Source: Brevundimonas sp. (lineage in GTDB: Bacteria > Pseudomonadota > Alphaproteobacteria > Caulobacterales > Caulobacteraceae). From it: 64,000 bases of DNA. The notes below the pieces were generated by a model, which ran no database searches, had not been told where the DNA came from, and saw only the letters and a list, made by a program, of their open reading frames with translations. The stretch is taken from assembly GCF_030704825.1 (NCBI RefSeq), contig NZ_JAUYNX010000022.1:1-64000 (forward strand), written 5' to 3'. Both the position numbers and the translations under genes were made by a program. Below, piece after piece: positions 42,617 through 52,630 of the stretch; positions within the stretch are counted from its first letter, which is position 1, and each line of letters opens with the position of its first letter.

Positions 42617-45280
42617 ATGTCCAGCCTGAACCAGATCCGTTCGACCTTCCTCGACTACTTCGCGGCCGACGGGCACGAGAAGGTCCGGTCGGCCCCGCTG
42701 GTGCCGCAGAACGACCCGACCCTGCTGTTCGTCAACGCGGGCATGGTGCCGTTCAAGGACTATTTCACCGGCGCGGCCACGCCCCCGTACAAGCGCGCCG
42801 CCAGCTCGCAGAAATGCGTCCGCGCCGGCGGCAAGCACAACGACCTGGACAACGTCGGCTACACCGCCCGCCACCACACCTTCTTCGAAATGCTGGGGAA
42901 TTTCTCCTTCGGCGACTACTTCAAGGAACACGCCATCGAGATGGCGTGGAAGCTGTGCACGAAGGAATTCGCGCTCGATCCGAAGCGGCTGATGGTCACT
43001 GTCTACATCGACGACGACGAGGCCTTCGACCTGTGGAAGAAGATCGCCGGCCTGCCGGAATCGAAGATCGTTCGCATCGCCGGCTCGGACAATTTCTGGT
43101 CCATGGGGGACACCGGTCCCTGCGGTCCCTGCACCGAAATCTTCTGGGACCACGGCGACCACATCCCCGGCGGCCCTCCCGGCTCGCCGGACGAGGACGG
43201 CGACCGGTTCGTGGAGATCTGGAACAACGTCTTCATGCAGTTCGAGCAGGCCGCCGACGGCAGCCGCACGCTGTTGCCCAAACCCTCCATCGACACGGGC
43301 ATGGGCCTGGAGCGGATCGCCGCCGTGCTGCAGGGCGTGCATTCCAACTATGAAACCGATCTGTTCCGCGCCCTGATCGCGGCTTCGGAAGAGGCGACCC
43401 ATACGAAGGCCGAGGGCGACCGAACCCCCAGCCACCGGGTCATCGCCGACCACCTGCGGTCGTCGTCCTTCCTGATCGCCGACGGCGTCACCCCCTCGAA
43501 CGAGGGGCGCGGCTACGTCCTGCGCCGGATTATGCGCCGGGCCATGCGCCACGCCCACCTGCTGGGGGCCGCCGATCCCCTGATGCACCGGCTGGTGCCC
43601 ACGCTCGTGGCCGAGATGGGCGAGGCCTACCCCGAACTGCGCCGCGCCGAGGCCTTCATCACCGACACGCTGAAGCAGGAAGAGATCCGCTTCCGCACGA
43701 CGCTGGGCCGCGGCATGGGACTGCTGGAGGACGCTGCGCGCGACCTCGGCGAGGGCGGCGTGCTGTCGGGCCAGACCGCCTTCACCCTGTACGACACCTA
43801 TGGTTTCCCGCTGGACCTGACCCAGGACGAGGCCCGCCGTCGCGGCTTCACCGTCGACACCGACGCCTTCGACGCCGCCATGACCGAACAACGCAGCCGC
43901 AGCCGCGAGCACTGGACCGGCTCGGGCCAGACCGCCTCGACCGGCGAATGGCTGGCCCTGCGCGACCGCCTCGGGCCCACCGTCTTCACGGGCTACGACG
44001 CCGTCGAGGGGTCGGGCGAGGTTCTCGCCATCGTGCGCGACGGCGCGTCCGTGGACGAACTGGCGCCCGGCGAGACCGCCGAAGTCCTGTTCGATCAGAC
44101 TCCCTTCTACGGCGAGGGCGGCGGCCAGGCCGGCGACCGCGGCGAGATCGAATGGACCGACGCAACCGGCCAGCAGGGTTCGGCTGCGGTGCTGGACGTC
44201 CAGAAGCACGCCGGCGACCTGTTCGCCCACCGCATCGAGGTGACCTCGGGAACCTTGGCCATCGGCGCCCGCGCCCAGCTGCGCTCCAGCGCCGCCGCCC
44301 GCCTGACCACCCGCGCCAACCACTCCGCCGCCCACCTGCTGCACAAGGCGCTCGCCAATGTGCTGGGCGGCCACGTGGCCCAGAAGGGCCAGATGGTCGA
44401 CGCCGAACGCCTGCGCTTCGACTTCAGCCACAACGCCCCCGTCACCGAGGACGAACTGGCCAGGATGGAGGATGAGGTGAACGCCGTCATTCGCCAGAAC
44501 CTGCCCGCCGAAACGAAGATGATGGCCCCGCAGGAGGCCATCGCCGCCGGCGCCGTCGCCCTGTTCGGCGAGAAATACGGCGACGAGGTCCGCGTCCTGA
44601 CCCTCGGCCGCGCCCTGACCGGCGACGGCCCCTACTCCGTCGAACTGTGCGGCGGCACCCACGTGGCCCGCACCGGCGACATCGCCCTGTTCAAGATCAC
44701 CTCCGAGACGGGCATCGCCGCCGGCGTCCGCCGCATCGAGGCCCTGACCGGAGAGGCCGCCCGTCAATTCCTGCTGGCCCAGGCCGGGGTGGCGAAAACG
44801 CTGGCCCAGAGCTTCAAGGTCCAGCCCGCCGACGTCCCCGCCCGCGTCGAGGCCCTGACCGCCGACCGCCGCGCGCTGGAGAAACAGGTCGCCGACCTGA
44901 AGAAGCAACTGGCCCTGGGCGGCGGCGGGGCATCGGCCAACGCCGCGCCGGAAGAGATCAACGGCGTCAAACTGATCGCCCGGGTCCTCGACGGCGTCGA
45001 CGGCAAGGGCCTGCGCGGCGTGGCCGAGGACTTCCGCAAACAGGTCGGCTCGGGCGTCGTGGCCCTGATCGGCCTTACCGACGGCAAGGCGGCGATCACC
45101 GTCGCCGTGACCAGCGACATGGCCGGCAAGGTCAACGCCGCCGATCTGGCGCGGGCCGCGGTCGTCGCCATGGGCGGCCAGGGCGCGGGCGGCAAACCGG
45201 ACTTCGCCCAGGGCGGCGCCCCGGACGGATCGAAGGCGGAAGAGGGCCTGACGGCGGTGCGGACGGCGCTGGCCGGTTAG
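42617..45280 (+). CDS. alaS: alanine--tRNA ligase
   Basis: The 887-aa class II synthetase charges tRNA-Ala. It has the N-terminal catalytic core ([51 protein letters not shown]), the editing domain with HSAAHLL and the zinc-type [10 protein letters not shown], and the C-terminal DHHA1/C-Ala domain. Length is normal. I used the ATG at 42617; a TTG at 42605 is possible. recA and alaS are close here, as in other Caulobacterales. Confidence 0.97.
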   Translation: MSSLNQIRSTFLDYFAADGHEKVRSAPLVPQNDPTLLFVNAGMVPFKDYFTGAATPPYKRAASSQKCVRAGGKHNDLDNVGYTARHHTFFEMLGNFSFGDYFKEHAIEMAWKLCTKEFALDPKRLMVTVYIDDDEAFDLWKKIAGLPESKIVRIAGSDNFWSMGDTGPCGPCTEIFWDHGDHIPGGPPGSPDEDGDRFVEIWNNVFMQFEQAADGSRTLLPKPSIDTGMGLERIAAVLQGVHSNYETDLFRALIAASEEATHTKAEGDRTPSHRVIADHLRSSSFLIADGVTPSNEGRGYVLRRIMRRAMRHAHLLGAADPLMHRLVPTLVAEMGEAYPELRRAEAFITDTLKQEEIRFRTTLGRGMGLLEDAARDLGEGGVLSGQTAFTLYDTYGFPLDLTQDEARRRGFTVDTDAFDAAMTEQRSRSREHWTGSGQTASTGEWLALRDRLGPTVFTGYDAVEGSGEVLAIVRDGASVDELAPGETAEVLFDQTPFYGEGGGQAGDRGEIEWTDATGQQGSAAVLDVQKHAGDLFAHRIEVTSGTLAIGARAQLRSSAAARLTTRANHSAAHLLHKALANVLGGHVAQKGQMVDAERLRFDFSHNAPVTEDELARMEDEVNAVIRQNLPAETKMMAPQEAIAAGAVALFGEKYGDEVRVLTLGRALTGDGPYSVELCGGTHVARTGDIALFKITSETGIAAGVRRIEALTGEAARQFLLAQAGVAKTLAQSFKVQPADVPARVEALTADRRALEKQVADLKKQLALGGGGASANAAPEEINGVKLIARVLDGVDGKGLRGVAEDFRKQVGSGVVALIGLTDGKAAITVAVTSDMAGKVNAADLARAAVVAMGGQGAGGKPDFAQGGAPDGSKAEEGLTAVRTALAG

Positions 45281-45837
45281 GCGCCGCGCCCGGTCTGGAT
45301 GTCGACCGCCGCCAGCTTCCATTCGAACAGGCCGCGCCGTTCCAGAATCAGGGCGAGCCGGTCGTCCGGCTGGTCCCGGTCGGTCAGGGTGACGGCGAAT
45401 TCGTTCAGGCTGCGATAGCCCCAGGATTGGTGGATGTCGTCGCCGTCGGCCTCGTCGCCCGCGGGTTCGGGCGCCGGGCGGCGTGTCGGATCGGGCGCCT
45501 CGGCCGTTCGCACCATGTCCGCCACCACCTCGGGCGTGACCAGGGTGTCGACCGCGCCGGACAGGATCATCGGCGCCAGCATCATGCCCAGTCCGCCGAG
45601 GCCGCTCCCGGCCACGCGCGGGTCGCGCCGCATGCGGGCGACCAGTTCGGCGTTCAGCTCGTCCTTCAGGCTCTGGCGCAAGGCCGGGAAATCGACCAGC
45701 CGCTCGATCTTGCGCTCGTCCCCGGCCTTGGCCGCGCGGATCAGGGCCTGGGCCGTCAGGACGGGCGCGGCGGCCCAGGCGAGCGCGAGCAGGGCCACAG
45801 CCCCGGCGGCGACGCCGACGATCAGTTTCTGGTTCAT
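45277..45837 (-). CDS. DUF2939 membrane-anchored protein (paralogue 1)
   Basis: The 186-aa protein has one N-terminal membrane segment ([20 protein letters not shown]) and a DUF2939 domain of unknown function ([34 protein letters not shown]-terminal [14 protein letters not shown]). It ends inside a TTAG shared with the alaS stop (TAA on this strand, TAG on the other). GAGGGA precedes the ATG. The next gene upstream is a paralogue. Confidence 0.82.
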   Translation of the reverse strand: MNQKLIVGVAAGAVALLALAWAAAPVLTAQALIRAAKAGDERKIERLVDFPALRQSLKDELNAELVARMRRDPRVAGSGLGGLGMMLAPMILSGAVDTLVTPEVVADMVRTAEAPDPTRRPAPEPAGDEADGDDIHQSWGYRSLNEFAVTLTDRDQPDDRLALILERRGLFEWKLAAVDIQTGRGA

Positions 45838-45912
45838 GCGTCCCTCTGGCGTCGTAACGCCTCCCCACGGCTACGGTTGCCCGAGTCGCACGGGGACGCC
45901 AAGCCGGTGCCG

Positions 45913-46623
45913 TCAGCCGGCCTTGCGGTCGCTCCGCCCGGGCCCGGGCGCGGTCCGGGGAACGGCGGCCGGGGCGACGCCGTCCGGCAGGCCGACATGG
46001 ACCAGTTTCCACTCGAACGGCCCCTTGCGCTCGAAGGTGAAGACAGTCTCGGACCCGCCCTCGTCGGCGACGCTCATCCGGGCGCGGTTCATGCCCCAGT
46101 AGACCGGCCTCGGCAGGGGCCCGCCGATGTTGGAGCTGTCGGGCGACGGCAGGGCGGCGCCTGTGCGCTGCGAGGCGTAGCGACCCTCGCCCCGGGTCAG
46201 GGCCGCAACGGCGGCGGGGGTCAGATAGGCATCGACGTCCGGCGTCGCGGCAGCCGTCGCCTGCTCGAACTGACGGCGCACCGCGCCGATGGGATCTTCC
46301 ATGAAGGTCGGGGCCGGGGCCGAGGCGGCCGGGTTGCCGTCCAGTTGCGGACGCAGCGACTGGCGCACGGCGGGATAGTCGATGAGGCGCTCGAGGCCGG
46401 CGGCGTCGCTGGCCTCGGCGGCGGACCGGATCCCGAAGAAGGCCACGAAAGGCGCAGCAACGAAGACGAATGCCGCCATCAGCAGGACGAACAGGATCAG
46501 CTTGCCCAGCAGCCCTCCGCCGCCCCGGCGCCGCCGCGTCTCGCTGCGGGCCCAGACCGGCTGGTGGTGCTCGTCGGTTGGCGCGTTCAAGGCTGTCTCC
46601 CTCGTGACAGGGGCATCATGCAC
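45913..46623 (-). CDS. DUF2939 membrane-anchored protein (paralogue 2)
   Basis: 236 aa: a cytosolic basic N-terminus (RRRRGGGG), one membrane segment (LGKLILFVLLMAAFVFVAAP) and a DUF2939 domain (AGLERLIDYPAVRQSLRPQL; end FERKGPFEWKLVHVGLP). The FEWKL ending is shared with paralogue 1, 75 bases downstream, so the pair is a tandem duplication. The start is the GTG at 46623; no in-frame ATG is available. The icd terminator lies only 18 bases upstream, so the promoter may be inside icd's 3' region or close to the hairpin. Confidence 0.8.
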   Translation of the reverse strand: MHDAPVTRETALNAPTDEHHQPVWARSETRRRRGGGGLLGKLILFVLLMAAFVFVAAPFVAFFGIRSAAEASDAAGLERLIDYPAVRQSLRPQLDGNPAASAPAPTFMEDPIGAVRRQFEQATAAATPDVDAYLTPAAVAALTRGEGRYASQRTGAALPSPDSSNIGGPLPRPVYWGMNRARMSVADEGGSETVFTFERKGPFEWKLVHVGLPDGVAPAAVPRTAPGPGRSDRKAG

Positions 46624-46640
46624 GAACGCCCGCCGGGCTC

Positions 46641-46676
46641 AAACGAAAGGCCCGCCGCACGCGAGTCCGGCGGGCC
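46641..46676 (-). terminator. Rho-independent terminator downstream of icd
   Basis: Read on the minus strand: 9-bp perfect stem (GGCCCGCCG and complement at 46649-46676), 10-base loop, then TTTCGTTT. It lies 117 bases after the icd stop and just before the DUF2939 gene. Confidence 0.75.
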
Positions 46677-46792
46677 TCTTTTGTTGGGCCGCGGTCACAA
46701 GGCTCCGCCTTGTCGACCCGACGCGGCATGGCGCTTTGCGCATGCCCGGCGCTCAAGCAGCGAGCCGCCGCGCGGCGAGCGTTAGCGCCCTC
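46677..46792. other. dyad-rich spacer between icd and its terminator
   Basis: No gene. Two clear inverted repeats: ACAAGGC/GCCTTGT with a 3-base spacer near 46698-46714, and GGCATGGCGC/GCGCATGCC around TTT near 46727-46748. This looks like REP-type or mRNA-stabilising structure at the 3' end of icd. Confidence 0.4.
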
Positions 46793-48010
46793 CTAGGACG
46801 CCTTCATCGCCGCGGTCAGGTTCTCGGCCACCTTGTCGAGGAAGCCCTCGGTGGTCAGCCAGCCCTGCTGATCGCCGACCAGCAGCGCCAGATCCTTGGT
46901 CATGGAGCCGGCCTCGACGGTCTCGACCACGACGCGCTCCAGCGTCTCGGCGAATTTCGCCAGCTCGGCGTTGTCGTCCAGCTTGGCGCGGTGCGAGAAG
47001 CCGCGGGTCCAGGCGTAGATCGAGGCGATGGAGTTGGTCGAGGTCGCCTCGCCCTTCTGGTGCTGGCGATAGTGACGGGTGACGGTGCCGTGGGCCGCTT
47101 CCGACTCCAGGATCTTGCCGTCCGGCGTCATCAGCACCGAGGTCATCAGCCCCAGCGAGCCGAAGCCCTGGGCGACCACGTCGGACTGGACGTCGCCATC
47201 GTAGTTCTTGCAGGCCCAGACGAAGCCGCCCGACCATTTGATGGCCGCGGCCACCATGTCGTCGATCAGCCGGTGCTCATAGGTCAGGCCCTTCGCCTTG
47301 AAGTCGGCGGCGAATTCCTCGTCGAACACCTTCTGGAAGATGTCCTTGAAGCGGCCGTCATAGGCCTTGAGGATGGTGTTCTTGGTCGACAGATAGACCG
47401 GGAAATTCCGGCCCAGACCGAAGGAGAAGCTGGCCCGGGCGAACTCGGTGATCGAGTCGTCCAGGTTGTACATCCCCATGGCCACGCCGGCCGACGGGAA
47501 CTGGAACACCTCGTGCTCGATGACCTTCCCGTCGTCGCCGGTGAAGGTCATCATCAGCTTGCCGGGGCCGGGGACCAGGAAGTCCGTGGCCTTGTACTGG
47601 TCGCCGAAGGCGTGACGGCCGACGACGATCGGCTGGGTCCAGCCCGGCACCAGACGCGGCACGTTCGAGCAGATGATCGGCTCGCGGAAGACCACGCCGC
47701 CCAGGATATTGCGGATGGTGCCGTTGGGCGACTTCCACATCTTTTTCAGGCCGAACTCCTTCACCCGCGCCTCGTCGGGGGTGATGGTGGCGCATTTCAC
47801 GCCCACGCCGTGCTTCTGGATCGCCTTCGCCGCGTCGATCGTCACCTGGTCGTCGGTGGCGTCGCGGTGCTCCATGCCCAGGTCGTAGTAGTCGAGCTCG
47901 ACGTCCAGGAAGGGGAGGACCAGCTTGTCCTTGATCATCTGCCAGATGATGCGGGTCATCTCGTCGCCGTCGATGTCCACGATGGGATTGGCGACCTTGA
48001 TCCTGGTCAT
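46793..48010 (-). CDS. icd: NADP-dependent isocitrate dehydrogenase
   Basis: The 405-aa enzyme oxidises isocitrate to 2-oxoglutarate in the TCA cycle. It is the type found in alphaproteobacteria and eukaryotes (about 400 aa), not the E. coli type: [18 protein letters not shown] at the start, [29 protein letters not shown] and [20 protein letters not shown]. The start at 48010 is where homology begins; the frame extends 116 codons further without meaning. Together with glcB it covers two branches at the isocitrate node, although isocitrate lyase is not seen. Confidence 0.96.
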   Translation of the reverse strand: MTRIKVANPIVDIDGDEMTRIIWQMIKDKLVLPFLDVELDYYDLGMEHRDATDDQVTIDAAKAIQKHGVGVKCATITPDEARVKEFGLKKMWKSPNGTIRNILGGVVFREPIICSNVPRLVPGWTQPIVVGRHAFGDQYKATDFLVPGPGKLMMTFTGDDGKVIEHEVFQFPSAGVAMGMYNLDDSITEFARASFSFGLGRNFPVYLSTKNTILKAYDGRFKDIFQKVFDEEFAADFKAKGLTYEHRLIDDMVAAAIKWSGGFVWACKNYDGDVQSDVVAQGFGSLGLMTSVLMTPDGKILESEAAHGTVTRHYRQHQKGEATSTNSIASIYAWTRGFSHRAKLDDNAELAKFAETLERVVVETVEAGSMTKDLALLVGDQQGWLTTEGFLDKVAENLTAAMKAS

Positions 48011-48155
48011 GCGGGTTCGCGCCTCTGAGTGGGAAATGGGAGTGAGGCGCGCGGTATAGCGGCGGCGGCGCGCGGGCGCAAAGGGCGGCGGCGACGGGTA
48101 GGAGCTGGAGGTGTATCGTCGGTCCGGCGCCGCGCCGTCGACCGGGGAGAAACAA

Positions 48156-49256
48156 GTGAACCACTGGCAATTGACGGCCGTCTGCGCAGGCGGACTGGCA
48201 ATCCTGTCAGCCTGCGGGCCGGCCGACGCATCGGGAGACAAGACGGCTTCTTTGCGAGCGGCCGCCGCCTCGTCGGGGCCGCAGGCGGCGGCCCCCGGGG
48301 CCATGGCCTCCGAAGACGCATCTTTCCGCGACTGGATCGCCGTCTGCGACAACGGCAACGCCTGTTTCGCCTATGGTCCGGGTCGCGAGGGGTTCGGCTG
48401 GATCCGGGTCGCCGTCGAGCCGGGCCCCGACGCCCGGCCCGAGGTCGCGGCCGGCTACTGGCCAGACGGGGCCGAGGCGACACGCTCGTTCGCCCTGACC
48501 ATCGACGGAACCGACTACCCCATGACGCTGGCCGTCAACGAGCCCGTCGCCGCCGAGGTCCCGGCGGCGCGGGCGCTGGACGTGGTGCGCGCGCTCGCCA
48601 GCGGCGGGACGGCCCGTATCGGTCCGGATCACGAACTTTCGCTGTCCGGCGCAGCCGCCGCCCTGCTCTGGATCGATGAGCGGCAGGGGCGGGTGGATAC
48701 GGTGACCGCCCTGCGTCGCCCGGGGATCCGGCCAGCCTCCACCGTTCGGGCCGCACCGCCCCTGCCCGTGGTCACGCCGGCGGCGGCGGCGTCGCAGGAT
48801 GGTTACGGCGACGAGAACCAGAGTCTGCCGGCCGCGTTGGAGACGGTTCCGGCGGTGATGGCGTGCCGCTCGGAAACTTCGGAACACTGGATCGGGAAGG
48901 AAGTCATGTCGGCCCGACTGAACGCCGCCACGGAGCTTTGGGCGGTCCCCTGCTTCGCCGGCGCCTACAACATGGGTCATGACTGGTACATTACCGGTCC
49001 GGGCGGCCGAAACCCTCGGCCCGCGCGATTGACCTCGACCTCTGACGAACCGACCGCCAGCACCATCAACGGCGGCTATTCGCCGGAGACCCGCACCATC
49101 ACGGCCTTCGCCAAGGGACGCGGCGTCGGCGATTGCGGCACAGCTTCGACATGGACATGGACCGGTGGTGAGTTCGTGCTGACCAGCGAGTCGGAGATGC
49201 GGGAATGCTGGGGCGTCCCGGCCGACTACTGGCCGACGACATGGCGGACCCGTTGA
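48156..49256 (+). CDS. DUF1176 lipoprotein
   Basis: The 366-aa protein has a lipoprotein signal with lipobox LSAC (cysteine near residue 20) and a DUF1176 domain: [18 protein letters not shown] near the start and the C-terminal [21 protein letters not shown]. Several cysteines suggest disulphides, as expected outside the cytoplasm. The GTG at 48156 has GGGGAG upstream and starts the lipoprotein signal at once; a GTG at 48111 is the alternative. The next gene starts within its last 16 bases. Confidence 0.85.
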   Translation: MNHWQLTAVCAGGLAILSACGPADASGDKTASLRAAAASSGPQAAAPGAMASEDASFRDWIAVCDNGNACFAYGPGREGFGWIRVAVEPGPDARPEVAAGYWPDGAEATRSFALTIDGTDYPMTLAVNEPVAAEVPAARALDVVRALASGGTARIGPDHELSLSGAAAALLWIDERQGRVDTVTALRRPGIRPASTVRAAPPLPVVTPAAAASQDGYGDENQSLPAALETVPAVMACRSETSEHWIGKEVMSARLNAATELWAVPCFAGAYNMGHDWYITGPGGRNPRPARLTSTSDEPTASTINGGYSPETRTITAFAKGRGVGDCGTASTWTWTGGEFVLTSESEMRECWGVPADYWPTTWRTR

Positions 49257-50248
49257 GCAAGTCCGGCCCGGAGGTTCTCGTCATCGGAGCGGGCCCCGCG
49301 GGCCTGACCGCCGCCACCTATCTGGCGCGGTTCCGGCGGCGCGTGCTGGTCGCCGACGGCGGCGCGTCCCGGGCGTGCTGGATACCGCTCAGCCACAACA
49401 TGCCGGGCTTCCCCAGCGGCGTCACCGGCGACGCCATCCTCAAGCGGATGACGGAACAGGCGACGGAATACGACGCCATCATCGAGGACGGACGCGTCGA
49501 AACCCTGGCGCGCGACGGCGACGGCTTTCTCGCCCGGCTGAACGGACGCGACCTGCACGTCCGCGCCATTCTGCTGGCGACCGGCGTCGTGGACCGTCAT
49601 CCCGACCTGCCCGGCGTCGAGCGCGCCATTGAACGGTCGCTGGTCCGCATCTGTCCCATCTGCGACGGCTATGAGGCCATCGACAAGGCCGTCGCGGTGA
49701 TCGGCGATGACGACAAGGGCGTGCGCGAAGCCGCCTTCCTGCGCACCTATTCCGATCGCGTGACCCTGATCCACACCGGCCACTCCGGGGCGCTGACCGG
49801 TGAGGACGAACTGACGCGCATGGGGATCGAGCTGATCCGCGCGCCCATCGACAACGTCACCCTCGAGGGCGACCGGGTCACGGCCCTGAGCTGGGGCGGG
49901 ACTTTCCGCAGCTTCGACCTGGTCTATTCGGCGCTGGGGACCGCGCCCAATGCGGACCTGGCCGAGGCGCTGGATGCGCGGATCGGCGAGGACGGCCGGC
50001 TGTTCGTCGATGCGCACCAGGAGACCAGCGTGAAGGGCCTCTACGCCGCGGGCGACGTGGTCCGCGGCCTGAACCAGATCGCGGTCGCCGGAGCCGAGGC
50101 CGCCGTCGCGGCCACCGCCATCCACAACGCCTTGCGCGAGGCGGATGGCTGGACGGTGCGGAACCAGGCCTGCAGGCGTACGTCCGGAAGTGACGTATGC
50201 GCATGCTTACCTGATCCCGACCCGCCGGGTCCGGTCTTTGACAATTGA
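49241..50248 (+). CDS. thioredoxin-reductase-like FAD/NAD(P) oxidoreductase
   Basis: The 335-aa flavoprotein has the FAD site VIGAGPAGLTAATYLARF (14-31), the redox pair C138-x-x-C141 in CPICDGYE, a partial NAD(P) domain (AVIGDDDKGVREAAFL) and the closing GLYAAGDVVRGLNQ. The NADPH motif is weaker than in TrxB (GDDDKG, not GGGDSA), so it may not reduce thioredoxin itself; ferredoxin- or other disulphide-reductase roles are possible. The start at 49241 overlaps the DUF1176 gene by 16 bases, so the two are coupled. An element of the 9-bp-unit family follows. Confidence 0.85.
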   Translation: MADPLSKSGPEVLVIGAGPAGLTAATYLARFRRRVLVADGGASRACWIPLSHNMPGFPSGVTGDAILKRMTEQATEYDAIIEDGRVETLARDGDGFLARLNGRDLHVRAILLATGVVDRHPDLPGVERAIERSLVRICPICDGYEAIDKAVAVIGDDDKGVREAAFLRTYSDRVTLIHTGHSGALTGEDELTRMGIELIRAPIDNVTLEGDRVTALSWGGTFRSFDLVYSALGTAPNADLAEALDARIGEDGRLFVDAHQETSVKGLYAAGDVVRGLNQIAVAGAEAAVAATAIHNALREADGWTVRNQACRRTSGSDVCACLPDPDPPGPVFDN

Positions 50249-50262
50249 ACGACAGGGAAGTC

Positions 50263-50305
50263 CCGGACGGAATAGACGCTGTAGACGCTGTAGACTGTCT
50301 TTTTC
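50263..50305 (+). repeat. 9-bp-unit element E (variant units)
   Basis: Head CCGGACGGAA, two identical units TAGACGCTG, closing unit TAGACTGTC, then TTTTTC. The units differ from CGGACGCTT at positions 1, 2 and 9, yet agree with each other. It starts 14 bases after the stop of the thioredoxin-reductase-like gene. Confidence 0.72.
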
Positions 50306-50326
50306 GCCCGGCTCGTTATCCCTCGA

Positions 50327-52177
50327 TCAGATCTGCCCCAGCCGCGTCGCTGTCCATTGGTCGACCACCCGGCCCAGCACCTCCAGCGGCATCGCCCCGC
50401 CGTCCAGCACCGCCGAGTGGAAGCCCTTGATGTCGAACCGGTCGCCGAGGCGTTCCCGGGCGGCGGTCCTGAGGCGGTCGATCTCGGTGTGGCCGATCTT
50501 GTAGCCGCAGGCCTGGCCGGGCCAGACGCAGTAGCGCTCGATCTCGCTCTCGGCGGCGCCGGGCGCCAGGCCGACCGTGTCGACCATGTAGCGGATGGCC
50601 TGCTCGCGGCTCCAGCCCAGAGCATGGATGCCGGTGTCGATGACGATGCGCGCGGCGCGGTACAGGAAAGACTGGTGGTAGCCCAGCTTCCCTTCGGTGA
50701 AGTCGTCGTACATGCCCAGCTCGTCGGCCAGTTGTTCGGCGTACAGGCCCCAGCCCTCGCCATAGGCGTTGAAGCCCATCGACTTGTGCAGCAGCGGCGT
50801 GTCCGTCGCCTCCAGCGCCAGGGCGCCCTGGAGGTGATGGCCCGGCAGGCTCTCGTGATAGGTCAGGGTCGGCAGGGCCCAACGCGGCCAGATCGCCGTG
50901 TCGACCAGGTTGATATAGTAGGCGCCCGGCCGCGACCCATCCAGCGAGGGGCTCTGGGCATAGCCGCGCGGCGCGCCCAGTTCGATCGACGGCGGCACCC
51001 GGCGCACCTCGACCCGGGCGCGCGGCAGGCGTTCGAAGACCTGGGGCAGACGCGCCTCGATCGCCGCGACCTGGCGGTTGAGATCGGCCAGCAGCGCGGC
51101 CCGCCCGTCGTCCGTGTTCGGATAAAGGTATTGCGGCTCCTTGCCGAAGGCGGTCAGCCGCGCCCCGACCGAGCCCTCGGTATAGCCGCGCTGGCGCAAC
51201 AGGGGATCGGCCAGCGCCTCGATCCGGGCCACCTGATCCAGGCCGACCTGATGCGCCTCCGTCGGCGTCAGGCCGGTCGAGGTTTGGAACCGGAGGCAGA
51301 GATTGTAATAGGCCTCGCCGTTCGGCCGCGCCCCTATCCCGGCGTCATGCGAGGCGTTCGGAAGATGGCGCTCCATCTGCCCGATCTGGGCGTCCAGAGC
51401 GGCCGCGACCGGTCCGTCCACCAGCGCCGCCGCCCGGCGCGCCCAGTCGCCGGCGACTCCGGCCTCGGCGGTCTTGCGGACGAGGGACTGGACCAGGGCG
51501 GCGCCCTCCCCCGTCTCGCGGCGCAGGGCGCGAAGCTGGGTCAGGGCCTTGTTGATCACGAAGTCCGGCGGGACGACGCCGTGATCGGCCGCATCCGAGG
51601 CCGACCGCGCCGTCTCGTGGTTGAGACCCTCGGCGAAACTCTCCAGCCGCGACAGATAGGCTTCCGCGTCGGCCGCCGCGGCGACGGAATGCTGGCTGTC
51701 GAGGAAATCGGGAACGGCCTGATAGAGGCCCGTCAGCTGGCTGACGACATAGGGGCAGGGATAGCCGTAGCTGTCGACGCCGCCGAAGGGGAAGGCGGCG
51801 ATCTCCGCCGACCGGTCGGCCATCCAGACCACGCTGTCGTAGTCCGAGCGGTCGCGGCCGGTCAGGCCGGAGGCGTCGATGGCGGACAGCGCCGGCCGCG
51901 CCCCGACCATGGGCTTGAAGATGTTCAGCCGGTCGGCGTAGCTCCGGCTGTCGAGGCGGGATTTCAGCGCGGCGTGGGGACCGACATCCAGCCCCAGGCT
52001 GGTGGCCCCCATGGGCGAGGCCTCGAGAACGCCTTCGAAGATGACGTCATAGAGGGCGCGGGCCCCGGACCTCACATCGCCCTGCCACGCGGGAACGCCC
52101 GCGCGGGCGATGGCGGGAAGGGCGAGCAGCCCCAGCCCGCCGGCGGCGGACGTCAACAGGCGGCGGCGAGTGAGCAT
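50327..52177 (-). CDS. DUF885 exported metallopeptidase-like protein (copy 1)
   Basis: The 616-aa protein has a Tat-type signal (MLTRRRLLTSAAGGLGLLAL). The DUF885 core carries the zinc-like motif HESLPGHHLQ and the downstream YGEGWGLYAEQLADELG glutamate, then RYMVDTVGLAPGAAESEIER and WPGQACGYKIGH, all typical of the family. Start at 52177. It stands apart from copies 2-4, separated by a LysR gene and a 43-aa gene, and is the most diverged of the four. The family is thought to include dipeptidases or oligopeptidases; substrate unknown. Confidence 0.87.
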   Translation of the reverse strand: MLTRRRLLTSAAGGLGLLALPAIARAGVPAWQGDVRSGARALYDVIFEGVLEASPMGATSLGLDVGPHAALKSRLDSRSYADRLNIFKPMVGARPALSAIDASGLTGRDRSDYDSVVWMADRSAEIAAFPFGGVDSYGYPCPYVVSQLTGLYQAVPDFLDSQHSVAAAADAEAYLSRLESFAEGLNHETARSASDAADHGVVPPDFVINKALTQLRALRRETGEGAALVQSLVRKTAEAGVAGDWARRAAALVDGPVAAALDAQIGQMERHLPNASHDAGIGARPNGEAYYNLCLRFQTSTGLTPTEAHQVGLDQVARIEALADPLLRQRGYTEGSVGARLTAFGKEPQYLYPNTDDGRAALLADLNRQVAAIEARLPQVFERLPRARVEVRRVPPSIELGAPRGYAQSPSLDGSRPGAYYINLVDTAIWPRWALPTLTYHESLPGHHLQGALALEATDTPLLHKSMGFNAYGEGWGLYAEQLADELGMYDDFTEGKLGYHQSFLYRAARIVIDTGIHALGWSREQAIRYMVDTVGLAPGAAESEIERYCVWPGQACGYKIGHTEIDRLRTAARERLGDRFDIKGFHSAVLDGGAMPLEVLGRVVDQWTATRLGQI

Positions 52178-52399
52178 GGATTTCCCCTGACTGAGGCCCG
52201 CACCCTCGCGCGCGCGCATCCCCCTGACAAGGCGGTGCTCGGGTCAGGACCCGCGCGCCCGGCGCGGGACACGACTCAGCCCGGATCCCGGGAGCAGGAG
52301 ACTCCAGGATCCGGGCTTCGACCCATCGAATGCCGGGCCGACGATCATGCTGGGGAGACGGGAATTTCGCCTGTGGCAGACCGGATGGGCGAAGACGCC

Positions 52400-52531
52400 T
52401 CAGCGGCTCCAGGGCGTGACGATGCGCGAAGGCGTGCGCAGGCGCTGCCGGGTGCGGCTGCGGCGCCAGTCGTTCAGAACCGAAGCCCAACCCCACGCGG
52501 GTTCCTTATGCGTATGATGCATCTCTTCCAT
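52400..52531 (-). CDS. 43-aa basic small protein
   Basis: The frame encodes MEEMHHTHKEPAWGWASVLN, then a basic DWRRSRTRQRLRTPSRIVTPWSR. A GGAGG ribosome binding site stands six bases before the ATG at 52531. It is divergent from the LysR gene (99 bases apart). There is a faint likeness to short DUF1127-type arginine-rich proteins, too weak to assign. It may be the LysR target. Confidence 0.6.
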   Translation of the reverse strand: MEEMHHTHKEPAWGWASVLNDWRRSRTRQRLRTPSRIVTPWSR

Positions 52532-52630
52532 CGGGGCCTCCTCTGGCCGTTCGTTGATGACAAGGAGAGGATGGGCTTGACAGGCGCATCCAACAAACCA
52601 GATTGTGGCCACCATACATAAGGTTTGCTT

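Noticed and set aside
42566-46012. 1148-aa minus-strand frame opposite alaS
   Set aside because: alaS is unmistakable on the other strand; this frame is its shadow.
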